From Leucobacter chromiiresistens (GTDB taxonomy: Bacteria; Actinomycetota; Actinomycetes; Actinomycetales; Microbacteriaceae), in contig NZ_FNKB01000001.1 of the NCBI RefSeq assembly GCF_900102345.1, positions 1,674,001-1,738,000 of the forward strand: a DNA stretch of 64,000 bases. Direction: 5' to 3'. A program made the translations under genes and the position numbers. The notes under the pieces were generated by a model that ran no database searches, was not told the DNA's origin, and was given only the letters and a program-made list of their open reading frames with translations. Shown here piece after piece: positions 51,321-59,790 of the stretch; position 1 is the stretch's first letter, and the number at the start of each line of letters is the position of its first letter.

Positions 51321-52163
51321 CTACGCGCGAGCCGGCTCGGCGCTCAGGGCGGCCCGCAGCCGCTGCAGAATGCTCGCGAGCAGGCGAGACACCTGCATCT
51401 GGCTGACGCCGCACTCGCGCGCGATCTCCGTCTGCGTCAACTGCTCCTCGAAGCGCAGGCGCACGATGCGCCGCTCCTCCTCGCTGAGGGTGCGCGTCGC
51501 CCGTTCGAGCGTGAGCGCCAGCTCGGTCCGAGTGAACTCCGCCTCCCGGTAGGGGAGGGAATCCCCGAGCGTGAGCTCCTCCGACGCCCCCGGGATGGGC
51601 GTGTGGAGCGAGATCGCGTTGCGCGCCGAGTGGCACTGCACGGCCTCCGCCACCAGCGCGAGCGGGCGGCGGAGCACCGCGGCGAGCTCGGCGATGCGCG
51701 GTGCACGGCCGAGCTCCTGCTCGAGCATCTCGCGCACCGCCGGCACCTCGATCGCGAGTTCCTGGAGCCGACGCGGCGGTCGCACGAACCACGACGTATC
51801 CCGCAGATACTGCTTGATCTCGCCCGAGATCGTGGGCACCGCGAACGATACGAGGTCGTCGCCCAGGTCGGGGTCGAAGCGCTCGACGGCTTTCGCGAGC
51901 CCGATGCACGCGACCTGCAGCACGTCGGCCGCATCCTGCTGCCGCACCCGGTACCGGCGGGCGATCGATCGTGCGAGGTCGAGGTACTCGACGACGACGC
52001 GCTGGTGCAGGCGCCGCCGCCCAGCCGGGTCCGCCCGACGGGCGGCCGACAGCAGGGCGATCGCGTGCGCGTTGCGGGCCTCGTCGGCGGCTGCCCGGTC
52101 GTTGCGATCGCCCGGAACAGCGGGAGCGGGGGTTGCGGCGAATGCGGGATTCGGGGCGAGCAT
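51321..52163 (-). CDS. SigB/SigF-type alternative sigma factor (sigma-70 group 3)
   Basis: A 280-residue sigma factor. Region 2: VVVEYLDLARSIARRYR, the DVLQVACIGLAKAVERFDP core-binding segment and FAVPTISGEIKQYLRD; region 3: APRIAELAAVL; region 4: the ERRIVRLRFEEQLTQTEIARECGVSQMQVSRLL helix-turn-helix. That is the general-stress SigB/SigF layout. GGAGGAGG precedes the ATG at 52163. No anti-sigma or anti-anti-sigma gene is adjacent, so control by partner switching, if any, is encoded elsewhere. Nearby small stress-type genes may be its targets. Confidence 0.92.
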   Translation of the reverse strand: MLAPNPAFAATPAPAVPGDRNDRAAADEARNAHAIALLSAARRADPAGRRRLHQRVVVEYLDLARSIARRYRVRQQDAADVLQVACIGLAKAVERFDPDLGDDLVSFAVPTISGEIKQYLRDTSWFVRPPRRLQELAIEVPAVREMLEQELGRAPRIAELAAVLRRPLALVAEAVQCHSARNAISLHTPIPGASEELTLGDSLPYREAEFTRTELALTLERATRTLSEEERRIVRLRFEEQLTQTEIARECGVSQMQVSRLLASILQRLRAALSAEPARA

Positions 52164-52411
52164 GAGCCTCCTCCAATGAGAGACAGCGGCCGGGGCCGAC
52201 GCGGCACCTCGGGCGCACGTGCGGGCGCCCGAGCGGGTACGGCACCAGCATCTCGGCGGCCGCCCGGCCCGGGCAGCGCCTTGCATCCGCGGAGCACTTC
52301 CCCTACCATTCCGGGCCCGGGCGGCGCCGCCGCCGATCACCCGCCGCCGGCAGCGCCGCGCTCGCACCGCCGCCCGCTGTCAAGGGGCTGCCCCGCGCCG
52401 CAGCGGATTCG

Positions 52412-52417
52412 TAGCGT
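52412..52417 (+). promoter_or_regulatory. Candidate leaderless -10 for the FAD-Rieske gene
   Basis: TAGCGT ends six bases before the ATG at 52424; no Shine-Dalgarno. The 260-base region 52164-52423 otherwise shows no gene and must contain the sigma-factor promoter on the minus strand. Confidence 0.4.
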
Positions 52418-52423
52418 GAGCGC

Positions 52424-53968
52424 ATGACTGCACTGTGGCACCGCACCGGCTCGTCCGTTCCCGTCTCTCCCGCCCATTCGACGCCGATCGGGCGCCGCTT
52501 CGACACGGTCGTGGTCGGCGCCGGGCTGACGGGTCTGGTGACCGCAGTGCTGCTCTCGCGCTCGGGGCAGCGCGTCGCGGTGCTCGAGGCGCGCACCGTG
52601 GGAGCGGTGACCACCGGGCATACGACCGGCAAGCTCAGCCTGCTGCAGGGGGGCGTGTACTCGCGCATCCGCGGGCACGCCGGCGACGACGCGGTGCAGG
52701 CTTACGCCGAGGCGAACCGCGAGGGACAGGCGTGGATGATCCGCGAACTCGAGCGCCTAGGCCTGCCGGTCGACCGGCGCACCGCCGTCACGTATGCGAA
52801 TGGCGACTCGGGGGTCGAAGATCTGGAGCGCGAGCTCGAGGCCTGCCGTGCGGCGGGAGTCGACGCCGAGTGGACCGACGACACGGGCCTGCCCTTCGCG
52901 ACCGCCGGAGCGATCGCGCTCGAGCACCAGGTGCAGCTGCAGCCCATGGATGTGCTGGCCGCGCTCGCCGCCGAGGTGCTCGAACGCGGCGGGGAGATCC
53001 ACGAGCGCACCCGCGTGCACGGGGTGGAGGAGGAGGGGGATGACCTCGCCGTGCAGACGGCTGCGGGGGTGGTCGCCGCCGACCGGTGCGTGCTGGCGAC
53101 CGGCGTGCCGATCCTCGACCGGGGGCTCTTCTTCGCGCGTCTCGAGCCGTTCCGGTCGTTCGTCGCCGCGTACGACGTGCCGGAGGAGCGAATTCCGCGC
53201 GGCATGCACGTGTCGATCGACGCTCCCGATCGATCGCTGCGCACCGCGAGGGGCGCGAACGGCGAGACCCTGGTGCTCGTCGGCGGGGGCGGCCACACGA
53301 CCGGGCGCGGCGGCGACACCGTGCGCACGCTCGCCGAGCTCGATGCGTGGGCGCAGCAGCACCTCGGCGCCGGCTCCCGGGTGAGCTGGTGGGCGGCGCA
53401 GGACTACCAGCGGCACGCAGGGCCCCCGTACGCCGGCCCGCTCGCCGGCGGGCACGGGCGCATCTTCACCGCGACGGGGTACGACAAGTGGGGCATGACG
53501 AATGCGGTCGCCGCGGGTCTCGCGATCGTGTCGCAGATGCTCGGCGGCAGGCTCGACTGGGCGGAGACCATGCGCACGGCGGGCCCGGGAGTCGCGGGCG
53601 TCGCCGACGCGGTGCGGGTGAACGCCGAGGTCGCCGCCCATGTGGCGGGCGATTGGACGCGCGCCGTGCTGAGCGGCTCGGGCGCCGCCGACCTCGCCGA
53701 GGGGGAGGGCCGGGTGGTGCGCGAAGGCGCCCGCCCCGTCGCCGTGTCGCGGGTGGACGGCGAGCTGTGCCGCGTCTCCGCGATCTGCACCCACCTCGGC
53801 GGCATCGTGAACTGGAACCCCGCCGAGCGCAGCTGGGACTGCCCGCTGCACGCGTCTCGCTTCTCGGCGACGGGCGAGGTGTTCGAGGGGCCGGCCGTGC
53901 GGCGCCTCTCGGAGGTGGGCGGCGCGACCGCCGACGACGCCGATGGGGCTGCGGGCTCCGAAGGCTAG
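52424..53968 (+). CDS. FAD-dependent oxidoreductase with C-terminal Rieske [2Fe-2S] domain
   Basis: A 514-residue cytosolic protein. The DAO-type flavin domain starts with VVVGAGLTGL (30-39) and the ATGVP-type second dinucleotide motif lies mid-chain. The GHTTGKLSLLQGG block marks this subgroup. The C-terminal Rieske domain (about 430-500) has C-T-H-L-G-G and W-D-C-P-L-H, giving the complete two-Cys two-His cluster set. Known relatives include Bacillus YhfW; physiological electron donor and substrate are unknown. It heads a plus-strand group with a Rho-N-type protein and an SDR. Confidence 0.9.
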   Translation: MTALWHRTGSSVPVSPAHSTPIGRRFDTVVVGAGLTGLVTAVLLSRSGQRVAVLEARTVGAVTTGHTTGKLSLLQGGVYSRIRGHAGDDAVQAYAEANREGQAWMIRELERLGLPVDRRTAVTYANGDSGVEDLERELEACRAAGVDAEWTDDTGLPFATAGAIALEHQVQLQPMDVLAALAAEVLERGGEIHERTRVHGVEEEGDDLAVQTAAGVVAADRCVLATGVPILDRGLFFARLEPFRSFVAAYDVPEERIPRGMHVSIDAPDRSLRTARGANGETLVLVGGGGHTTGRGGDTVRTLAELDAWAQQHLGAGSRVSWWAAQDYQRHAGPPYAGPLAGGHGRIFTATGYDKWGMTNAVAAGLAIVSQMLGGRLDWAETMRTAGPGVAGVADAVRVNAEVAAHVAGDWTRAVLSGSGAADLAEGEGRVVREGARPVAVSRVDGELCRVSAICTHLGGIVNWNPAERSWDCPLHASRFSATGEVFEGPAVRRLSEVGGATADDADGAAGSEG

Positions 53969-53991
53969 CGACCGCGCCCGGAGCTGTCGAG

Positions 53992-54006
53992 GCCCTGCCG
54001 CAGGGC
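53992..54006 (+). terminator. Short hairpin after the FAD-Rieske gene
   Basis: GCCCTG (53992-53997) pairs with CAGGGC (54001-54006) around CCG, 24 bases after the stop. It is weak. Confidence 0.35.
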
Positions 54007-54056
54007 GGGGCCGCGCCGTAGCGTCGAGGGCACGACGTGAAGGGAGAGGATGCTCG

Positions 54057-54323
54057 ATGCCGAAATCGAAGACCCCGCAGCTGAAGGATCCCGAACTGTA
54101 CGAGAAGCTCCGCGACGACGGCGCGTCGGCCGAGAAGGCCGCTCGCATCTCGAACGCCGCCGCGCGCGACGGCCGCTCGCGCGTGGGCGAGCGCGGCGGC
54201 CACGCCGAGGACTACGAGGAGCGCACGGTCGACGAGCTCAAGAGCCGAGCCAAGGAGCTCGGGCTCTCGGGGTACTCGCGCATGCGCAAGCAGGAGCTCA
54301 TCGACCTCCTGCGCTCGCACTGA
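54057..54323 (+). CDS. Small DNA/RNA-binding-type protein with Rho-N/SAP-like C terminus
   Basis: An 88-residue protein. The N-terminal half (KSKTPQLKDPELYEKLRDDGASAEKAARISNA, in part) is the short DUF7218-type segment; the C-terminal 40 residues form a Rho-N or SAP-like helix pair with the TVDELKSRAKELGLSGYS and MRKQELIDLL signatures. AGGGAGAGG lies seven bases before the ATG. Such proteins are common in stress loci of actinobacteria and rhizobia; function is unknown. Confidence 0.85.
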   Translation: MPKSKTPQLKDPELYEKLRDDGASAEKAARISNAAARDGRSRVGERGGHAEDYEERTVDELKSRAKELGLSGYSRMRKQELIDLLRSH

Positions 54324-54378
54324 CCGGCGCGCCGATCGCCACGCACCACCACCCACGACCGCAGACCGAGGAGGACGC

Positions 54379-55260
54379 ATGACCCCCAACATGGACCCGC
54401 GCACGAAGTACCCGAAGGCCCCGCTGCCGCAGCAGGAGCAGCCGTCGCAGCCCGGCCTCACGGAGCCGATGCAGCCCGCGCCGGATCACGGCGAGGACAC
54501 GTACACCGGCAACGGCCGGCTCGCCGGAATGCGCGCGCTCATCACCGGCGGCGACTCGGGCATCGGGCGGGCGGTCGCCATCGCGTTCGCGCGAGAGGGC
54601 GCCGACGTCGCCATCGCGTATCTGCCCGAGGAGCACGAGGACGCCCAGGCGACGCTCGAGCAGATCGAGCAGGCCAACCGCAAGGGCGTGCTGCTGCCCG
54701 GAGATCTGCGCCAGGAGTCCGATTGCGTCGAGACGGTGCGCCGCACCGTGGACGAGCTCGGCGGCCTCGACATCCTCGTGCTGAACGCCGCGACGCAGCG
54801 CGAGCGCGAGCCGAACGCCGAGATCACGCGCGATGCCGTGGAGAACGTGTTCTCCACCAACCTGGTCGCGCCGATCCTGCTCTTCCGCGAAGCGGCGCCG
54901 CACCTCCAGCCCGGATCGAGCGTCATCGTCTCGGCGTCGGTGCAGGCGTACAACCCCTCTCCCGACCTCCTCGACTACGCCATGACGAAGGCGGGGCTCG
55001 TCGCCTTCACGCAGGCGCTCGCCGAGCAGCAGGGGGAGCGCGGCGTCCGCGTCAACGCGGTCGCCCCGGGCCCGATCTGGACGCCCCTCATCCCGGCCAC
55101 CGGGTGGGACGAGAAGCAGGTGCACTTCGGCGAGGACACGCCGCTCGGGCGGCCGGGGCAGCCCGCCGAGCTCGCCGGGGCGTACGTCTATCTCGCGTCG
55201 GAGGAGGCGTCGTACGTGTCGGGTGCCGTGCTCCCGGTGACCGGGGGCAAGCACCTCTGA
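54379..55260 (+). CDS. Short-chain dehydrogenase/reductase, YghA/general-stress type
   Basis: A 293-residue NAD(P)-dependent SDR with the N-terminal extension of about 45 residues (PLPQQEQPSQPGLTEPMQP in part) that is characteristic of the YghA/YhdF stress group. Cofactor motif TGGDSGIG (56-63); NAA motif; active-site Ser in VSASVQAY; Tyr-x3-Lys in DYAMTKAG; C-terminal VLPVTGGKHL. Aldehyde or alcohol substrate is unknown. GAGGAGG precedes the ATG. Likely cotranscribed with the Rho-N-type gene 55 bases upstream. Confidence 0.92.
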   Translation: MTPNMDPRTKYPKAPLPQQEQPSQPGLTEPMQPAPDHGEDTYTGNGRLAGMRALITGGDSGIGRAVAIAFAREGADVAIAYLPEEHEDAQATLEQIEQANRKGVLLPGDLRQESDCVETVRRTVDELGGLDILVLNAATQREREPNAEITRDAVENVFSTNLVAPILLFREAAPHLQPGSSVIVSASVQAYNPSPDLLDYAMTKAGLVAFTQALAEQQGERGVRVNAVAPGPIWTPLIPATGWDEKQVHFGEDTPLGRPGQPAELAGAYVYLASEEASYVSGAVLPVTGGKHL

Positions 55261-55273
55261 GTCGAGGGCCGGC

Positions 55274-55295
55274 GAGCGCCGCCCGACGGGCGCTC
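55274..55295 (+). terminator. Hairpin after the SDR gene
   Basis: GAGCGCC (55274-55280) pairs with GGCGCTC (55289-55295) with an eight-base loop, 14 bases after the stop. Confidence 0.4.
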
Positions 55296-55337
55296 CCCGC
55301 CCGACGCGCGCCCCGCTCACCGCTCATACGCGTTCGC

Positions 55338-55343
55338 TACAGT
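55338..55343 (+). promoter_or_regulatory. Candidate leaderless -10 for the TetR gene
   Basis: TACAGT ends seven bases before the ATG at 55351, which would be the first codon of the mRNA. It overlaps the in-frame GTG at 55342, arguing against that upstream start. Confidence 0.45.
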
Positions 55344-55350
55344 GGTGAGC

Positions 55351-55920
55351 ATGTCTCCGAGCCGCGGGCGTCCGCACGCATCCTCCCGGGAGATGCTTGC
55401 GGACGCCGCGTGCGAGCTGTTCCTCGAGCGCGGTTACGAAGCGACGTCGGTGTCGGAGATCACGCGGCGCGCGGGCGTCAGCCGCTCCAGCTTCTTCAAC
55501 TACTTCGCGTCGAAATCGGAGATGCTCTGGTACGTCTTCGACGCGCGGATCGCGGCCCTGGAGGCGGCGCTGCGAGCATCGGCCGAGGATGCGTCGAGCG
55601 CGCTGCGCGTGTTCGCCGCCGGTGAGGCGCCGGAGACGCTGGCCCTGGCGATCGCGGAGGCGCGCACCATGGGCGTCGAGGACGAACTCGCGGCGGGGCG
55701 GGCCTCGCGTCAGCTGCGCATCGCGGCCGCGATCGAGCGCCGCCTGCAGCGGGAGGGGCGGGATGCGCTCCAGGCCGAGGTCATCGCCGCCGGGTACGCC
55801 GCCGCGCTCGTCGGAACGGTGTGGCGGTGGGCGGTGCTCGGCGCGGGCCGGCATCGGCTGGACGAGCTGCTGGAGAGCGCGCTCGGCGCTGCGGACGCGC
55901 TGCTCGCTCCGCCGCGCTAG
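55351..55920 (+). CDS. TetR-family transcriptional regulator
   Basis: A 189-residue one-component repressor. The N-terminal helix-turn-helix is EATSVSEITRRAGVSRSSFFNYFASKSEML, in part; the C-terminal ligand domain is divergent. It is convergent with an MFS transporter gene now separated from it by an IS481 element. Before the insertion the two genes overlapped by four bases (CTAG), each using TAG as stop. The TAG at 55918-55920 is preserved, so the protein is intact. It may control the MFS operon, but promoters are at opposite ends. An in-frame GTG at 55342 is the alternative start. Confidence 0.9.
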   Translation: MSPSRGRPHASSREMLADAACELFLERGYEATSVSEITRRAGVSRSSFFNYFASKSEMLWYVFDARIAALEAALRASAEDASSALRVFAAGEAPETLALAIAEARTMGVEDELAAGRASRQLRIAAAIERRLQREGRDALQAEVIAAGYAAALVGTVWRWAVLGAGRHRLDELLESALGAADALLAPPR

Positions 55921-55921
55921 C
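55916..55921. repeat. Target-site duplication of the IS481 element, left copy (right copy 56982-56987)
   Basis: GCTAGC occurs directly outside both inverted repeats. It fits the NCTAGN target preference known for IS481. The left copy contains the tetR stop TAG, the right copy the MFS-gene stop TAG on the minus strand. Confidence 0.9.
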
Positions 55922-56981
55922 TGTACTTGGTCATGAGGTTGGTGCCAGTCGGCTGATCGGGGGACGGCCGTGTGCGGCGGTGTGAGGTCGAGCGTAGTTG
56001 TAGTGCTCCAACCACGCATCGAGCGCGGCGGTGCGATCGTCGTTCGATGCGTAGGGGCGTCGATATGCCCACCCGTCGGCCAGGGTGCGGTTGAACCGTT
56101 CGGCCTTGCCGTTCTGCCACGGTGAGCGTGGACGAATCAGGACGTGAGTGGCCGTCAGCGCGGCCAGAGCGTTGCGGAACGCGCGGGAACGTCGGTAGGC
56201 CAAAGCGTTGTCCGTCATGACCTGACGGATGCGGACCCCGTGGCTCGCGAAGAACGCGGCGGCGTCGGCCATGAACGTCGCGCAGGTGGTCGCCTGCTCA
56301 TCGGGCAGGACCTGCGCGAATGCCAACCGGGTGTGGTCGTCCACGGCGACGTGGACGTAGTCGAAGCCGATGCCGCGTTTACGAACCTGCTCGGAGCGGC
56401 CGTGGGCGCGCCAGCCCCCACCGTCGGGGATGCGGCCCAGCTTCTTGACGTCGACATGGACCAGATCACCGGCACGCTCGCGTTCGTAACGGTGATCGGT
56501 GGCCCGTGAGGCACGGATCACTTCTCCGGTCACGCGATCGATATCAGCCAGACGTGGAAGGCCGGCCCGGCGGATGATCCGCCCGGCTGTCGAGGGCGAG
56601 ACACCGAAGCGGGCTGCCAACTCGAACGCGTTGTCCCGGTCAGCGATCCTGGCCGCTACGACCGCCGTCGCGATCTCCACCGGTGTGGCCGTCGGCATCG
56701 ATTTGGGCCTGGAGGAACGGTCTTCCAGGCCAGCCGGTCCTTGGCGGCGATAGCGACCCCACCAGCGGTGAGCACACGTGCGGGAGATCCCCATCTCCTT
56801 GGCCACATGGGACACCGGACGACCCGCAGCGATCCGTTCGCACAGGATCTGGCGGCCACGAATAGTCAGAACAGCATTACGGTGGGACAAGAGAAGGCCT
56901 CCCTCGGCGATGACTTAGACACCACCAATGATGGGGGCCTTCTCCCTTCCCCTCGTGATACCAACCTCATGACCAAGTACA
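55922..56981 (-). mobile_element. Complete IS481-family insertion sequence, 1060 bp
   Basis: Bounded by perfect 22-bp inverted repeats (55922-55943 and 56960-56981, starting TGTACTTGGTCATGAGG) and flanked by 6-bp direct repeats GCTAGC. One transposase gene fills it on the minus strand. Intact ends, intact target duplication and an open transposase frame suggest a recent, possibly active copy. Confidence 0.95.
55931..56890 (-). CDS. IS481-family transposase
   Basis: DDE transposase, 319 residues. The N-terminal winged/helix-turn-helix region (GRPVSHVAKEMGISRTCAHRWWGRY, in part) is followed by an rve integrase core. The acidic residues lie in LVHVDVKKLG, QVMTDNALAY and WQNGKAERFNRTL, giving a full DDE set. 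The C-terminal YNYARPHTAAHGRPP block is family-typical. The start appears to be TTG at 56890, and the TGA stop lies inside the inverted repeat (55931-55933), common for compact IS481 elements. No frameshift or internal stop is seen. Confidence 0.94.
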   Translation of the reverse strand: MSHRNAVLTIRGRQILCERIAAGRPVSHVAKEMGISRTCAHRWWGRYRRQGPAGLEDRSSRPKSMPTATPVEIATAVVAARIADRDNAFELAARFGVSPSTAGRIIRRAGLPRLADIDRVTGEVIRASRATDHRYERERAGDLVHVDVKKLGRIPDGGGWRAHGRSEQVRKRGIGFDYVHVAVDDHTRLAFAQVLPDEQATTCATFMADAAAFFASHGVRIRQVMTDNALAYRRSRAFRNALAALTATHVLIRPRSPWQNGKAERFNRTLADGWAYRRPYASNDDRTAALDAWLEHYNYARPHTAAHGRPPISRLAPTS

Positions 56982-56982
56982 G

Positions 56983-58443
56983 CTAGCGCTCGACGCTCGT
57001 GCGATCTCGGAACGCGTCCGCAGGCACCGCGAAGCGGAGCGCGATGGCGGCGATGAGCGCCGACCCGCCGCACACGCACCACACGACGACGTACCCGGCG
57101 AACGAGCCGGCGCCGCCGGCGACGTCACCGGCAGCGCCGCCGGCCCCGGCCGCATCAGCCACGCCGTGCATGAGCGCGATGCCGAAGATCGCCGACGCGA
57201 CGGCACCGCCCACGGTCTTCGTGGAGTTCGTGAGCCCGGTGGCGACGCCCGTGAGGTGCGGCGGGGCGCCGGAGGCGGCGGCCGCCGGAAGTGCGGCCAC
57301 CAGGGCCCCGGAGCCGAGCCCTGCGATCATCATGTTGGTCACCATGTGCGCGTAGCTCGTGTGGAACGGCAGGAAGAGCAGGTACCCGAGCGCGACGAGC
57401 AGCGCGGCGATGGCGAGCGCGTTCCGCGGGGTGGAGACGCGCGCCGCGAACGGGTACGCGAGCGCACCCGCCACCATCGCGATCAGATAGGCGCCGATCA
57501 CCAGGGAAGTGAGGAACCCGCCGATGCCCAGCCCGTACCCCGCAGTCGACGGGTCGGTGCGGATGAAGGTCGACAGCGGCGCCTGGGCGCCGAGCACGCT
57601 CATGCCGAAGAGAGCGGCGGTCGCGAAGACGGGTGCGAGCGCGGGCGATCGGAAGAGCCGCACGTCGATCAGCGGGTCGGGGTGGCGCAGCTCCCACCTG
57701 GCGAACGGCACGAAGAGCAGCAGGCCGAGCACGACGACGGCCCACGCCGCCGGGCTGGCCGCTCCCTGCACCCGCAGCAGGCCGAGCCCGGCGGTGAACG
57801 CGAGCAGAGCGACCGTGACGAGTGCGAGCCCGACGGCGTCGATCCGGCCGCCGAGCTGCACGGGCGACTCGGCCACGCCGAGCGCGATCACGGCGAAGCA
57901 CAGCATCACCAGCAGGCCGGGAATGAGGAGCACGACGACGACGGGCAGCGCATCGATCAGCGCTCCGCCGATTAGCGCGCCCGAGATGGCCCCCGCCTCG
58001 AGGGCCGCGACGAGCATGCCCGCAGCGCGCGCCGTGAGCAGCGAGCGTCCCTCGCGGTCGCGCGTGCGCGACCAGATGAGCGCGATCTCGAGCGGCAGCC
58101 AGACGACGTACACGCCCTGCAGCGTCCAGGCGGCGAGGAAGAGCGGGAAGGTGGTGGCGAAGGGCAGGGCGAGCGTCGTCACGGCCGTCACCGCGGTCGA
58201 CCAGAGCAGGATCCGCCGGTGCCCGACCATGTCGCCGAGTTTCGCGAGCACCGGCACGACGAGCGCCGACAGCATGAGCTGGGAGCCCTCGAGCCAGTTC
58301 ACGTCGGCGTCGGGCACCTCGAGGTGCCGCGCGATGTCGGAGAGCATCGGGGTGTAGTAGCCCTGGAGGAACCCGCTCGTGAACTCGACGAATGCGAGGA
58401 ATCCGACGACCCCCGCGAGCGCGCCGAGCCGCACCCGGGTCAT
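56983..58443 (-). CDS. MFS transporter (DHA2-like drug-export type)
   Basis: A 486-residue membrane protein with about 14 hydrophobic segments. The GFLQGYYTPMLSDIARHL opening and the VLAKLGDMVGHRRILL loop (motif A-like) fit proton-coupled exporters. The C-terminal tail (FAVPADAFRDRTSVER) is complete because its TAG stop was regenerated within the IS481 target duplication. Its first codon overlaps the stop of the upstream peptidase gene (ATGA), so it is transcribed from the FadH-like/M20 side. Substrate is unknown; export of a peptide or of a product of the M20 enzyme is possible but speculative. Confidence 0.88.
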   Translation of the reverse strand: MTRVRLGALAGVVGFLAFVEFTSGFLQGYYTPMLSDIARHLEVPDADVNWLEGSQLMLSALVVPVLAKLGDMVGHRRILLWSTAVTAVTTLALPFATTFPLFLAAWTLQGVYVVWLPLEIALIWSRTRDREGRSLLTARAAGMLVAALEAGAISGALIGGALIDALPVVVVLLIPGLLVMLCFAVIALGVAESPVQLGGRIDAVGLALVTVALLAFTAGLGLLRVQGAASPAAWAVVVLGLLLFVPFARWELRHPDPLIDVRLFRSPALAPVFATAALFGMSVLGAQAPLSTFIRTDPSTAGYGLGIGGFLTSLVIGAYLIAMVAGALAYPFAARVSTPRNALAIAALLVALGYLLFLPFHTSYAHMVTNMMIAGLGSGALVAALPAAAASGAPPHLTGVATGLTNSTKTVGGAVASAIFGIALMHGVADAAGAGGAAGDVAGGAGSFAGYVVVWCVCGGSALIAAIALRFAVPADAFRDRTSVER

Positions 58444-59783
58444 GCGCCCGACCGGGAGGGGAGCTGCTCGAGCAGCGCACGGTGGAACCGGGTGCCGCGC
58501 TCGAGCTCCGCGATCGACACCCGCTCGTCGACGCCGTGGATCGTGGCCCGCAGCTCTGCCGACATGGCGAGCGGTGCGAACCGGTAGACGGCGGGGGCGA
58601 ACCGGTGGAAGTGCCGCGAGTCGGTGGCCGCCATCATGATGTACGGCACGGTGCGCGCCTCGGGGTGCGATGCGCCCACGGCCGCGGCGATGAGCGCGAA
58701 CTGCGCGTTGTCGGTCGACGACTCCGGCGACGGCTCCTCGCCGTCGACGACCTCGATCTGCACGCGCCGATCGCCGATGCGGCGGCGTACCCGCCGCACG
58801 GTCGAGGCGACCGTCTCCCCGAGCGCGATGCGCAGGTTCACCGTCGCGCTCGCGCGGGAGGGCAGCACATTCGACGCGGTGCCCCCGGCGAGCATGGTCG
58901 TCGCGACCGTGGTGCGCACCATGGCCGCGGGCTCCCCGCCGAGCCGTGCGAAGACGCGGGCGGTGAGCCGGGGGTGCGCCGCCAGGAGGCGGTAGAGCCG
59001 GCGGGCCGGCCCCGAGGTGCTGGGGACGAGGCCCGCGAGCATGCGACTCACGCCGACCGGGGTGCGCGCCGGGAACGTGCCAGCACCCAGTCGGGTCACG
59101 GCCCGCGCGACGCGCGCGGCGGCGGTGAGTGCCGGGGGAGCGGACGCGTGCCCGCCGTCGCCGTGCGCGCTCAGGCGCAGCGTCAGCGGGCCCTTCTCGC
59201 CGACGCCCACCATCGCGGCCTGCCCGCGCACGAGCGGCAGCGGCGCGTCCACGACGGCGCCGCCCTCGTCGAGCACGAGCCAGGGGGTGATGCCCCGCGC
59301 GGCGAACGCGTCGGCGATGGCGCGCGCCGCCGATCCGAAGGTCTCCTCGTTGCCGCCGAACGAGAGGTAGACGTCGCGCGCCGGCACGAACCGCTCCGCC
59401 AGCAGCGACTCGACGGCTTCGAGGATGACGAGCAGCGGGCCCTTGTCGTCGAGGGCGCCCCGGCCGTGCACGTAGCCGTCGGCGATGCGCCCCGCGAACG
59501 GCGGGTGGGTCCAGGCGTCGCGCTCGTCGACGGGCACCACGTCGTAGTGCGCCATCAGCACGACCGGGTCGAGCTCGGCGTCGGCGCCGGGCCAGCGGAA
59601 GAGCAGACCGAATTCGGTGATGCGCTCCCGGTCGAGCGCGCGATGCACGTTCGGGTACAGCTCTGCGAGCAGGGCGGCGAAGTCGTCGAACGGCGCGCGC
59701 CCCCGCTCGTCGAGCTCGGCGGAGACGGTGGGAATGCGGATCATGCGCGCGAGGCGCTCCGCGGCGTCCGAGCGGGTCGTCAT
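58440..59783 (-). CDS. M20-family metallopeptidase / N-acyl amino acid hydrolase-like
   Basis: Dinuclear zinc hydrolase, 447 residues. Zinc and catalytic residues are visible: H79 and D81 in MAHYDVVP, bridging D112 in GRGALDDKG, the Glu pair of GGNEETFG, and the C-terminal His in SRHFHRFAP. Overall similarity is to the carboxypeptidase S/PM20D1-like branch, which acts on C-terminal dipeptides or N-acyl amino acids. It begins seven bases after the FadH-like stop and overlaps the MFS start, forming a three-gene operon. Real substrate is unknown. Confidence 0.92.
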   Translation of the reverse strand: MTTRSDAAERLARMIRIPTVSAELDERGRAPFDDFAALLAELYPNVHRALDRERITEFGLLFRWPGADAELDPVVLMAHYDVVPVDERDAWTHPPFAGRIADGYVHGRGALDDKGPLLVILEAVESLLAERFVPARDVYLSFGGNEETFGSAARAIADAFAARGITPWLVLDEGGAVVDAPLPLVRGQAAMVGVGEKGPLTLRLSAHGDGGHASAPPALTAAARVARAVTRLGAGTFPARTPVGVSRMLAGLVPSTSGPARRLYRLLAAHPRLTARVFARLGGEPAAMVRTTVATTMLAGGTASNVLPSRASATVNLRIALGETVASTVRRVRRRIGDRRVQIEVVDGEEPSPESSTDNAQFALIAAAVGASHPEARTVPYIMMAATDSRHFHRFAPAVYRFAPLAMSAELRATIHGVDERVSIAELERGTRFHRALLEQLPSRSGA

Positions 59784-59790
59784 GGTCGTC

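Noticed and set aside
55916..56987. IS481 insertion as a disruption of tetR or the MFS gene
   Set aside because: Both stop codons are restored by the GCTAGC duplication and both proteins end normally.
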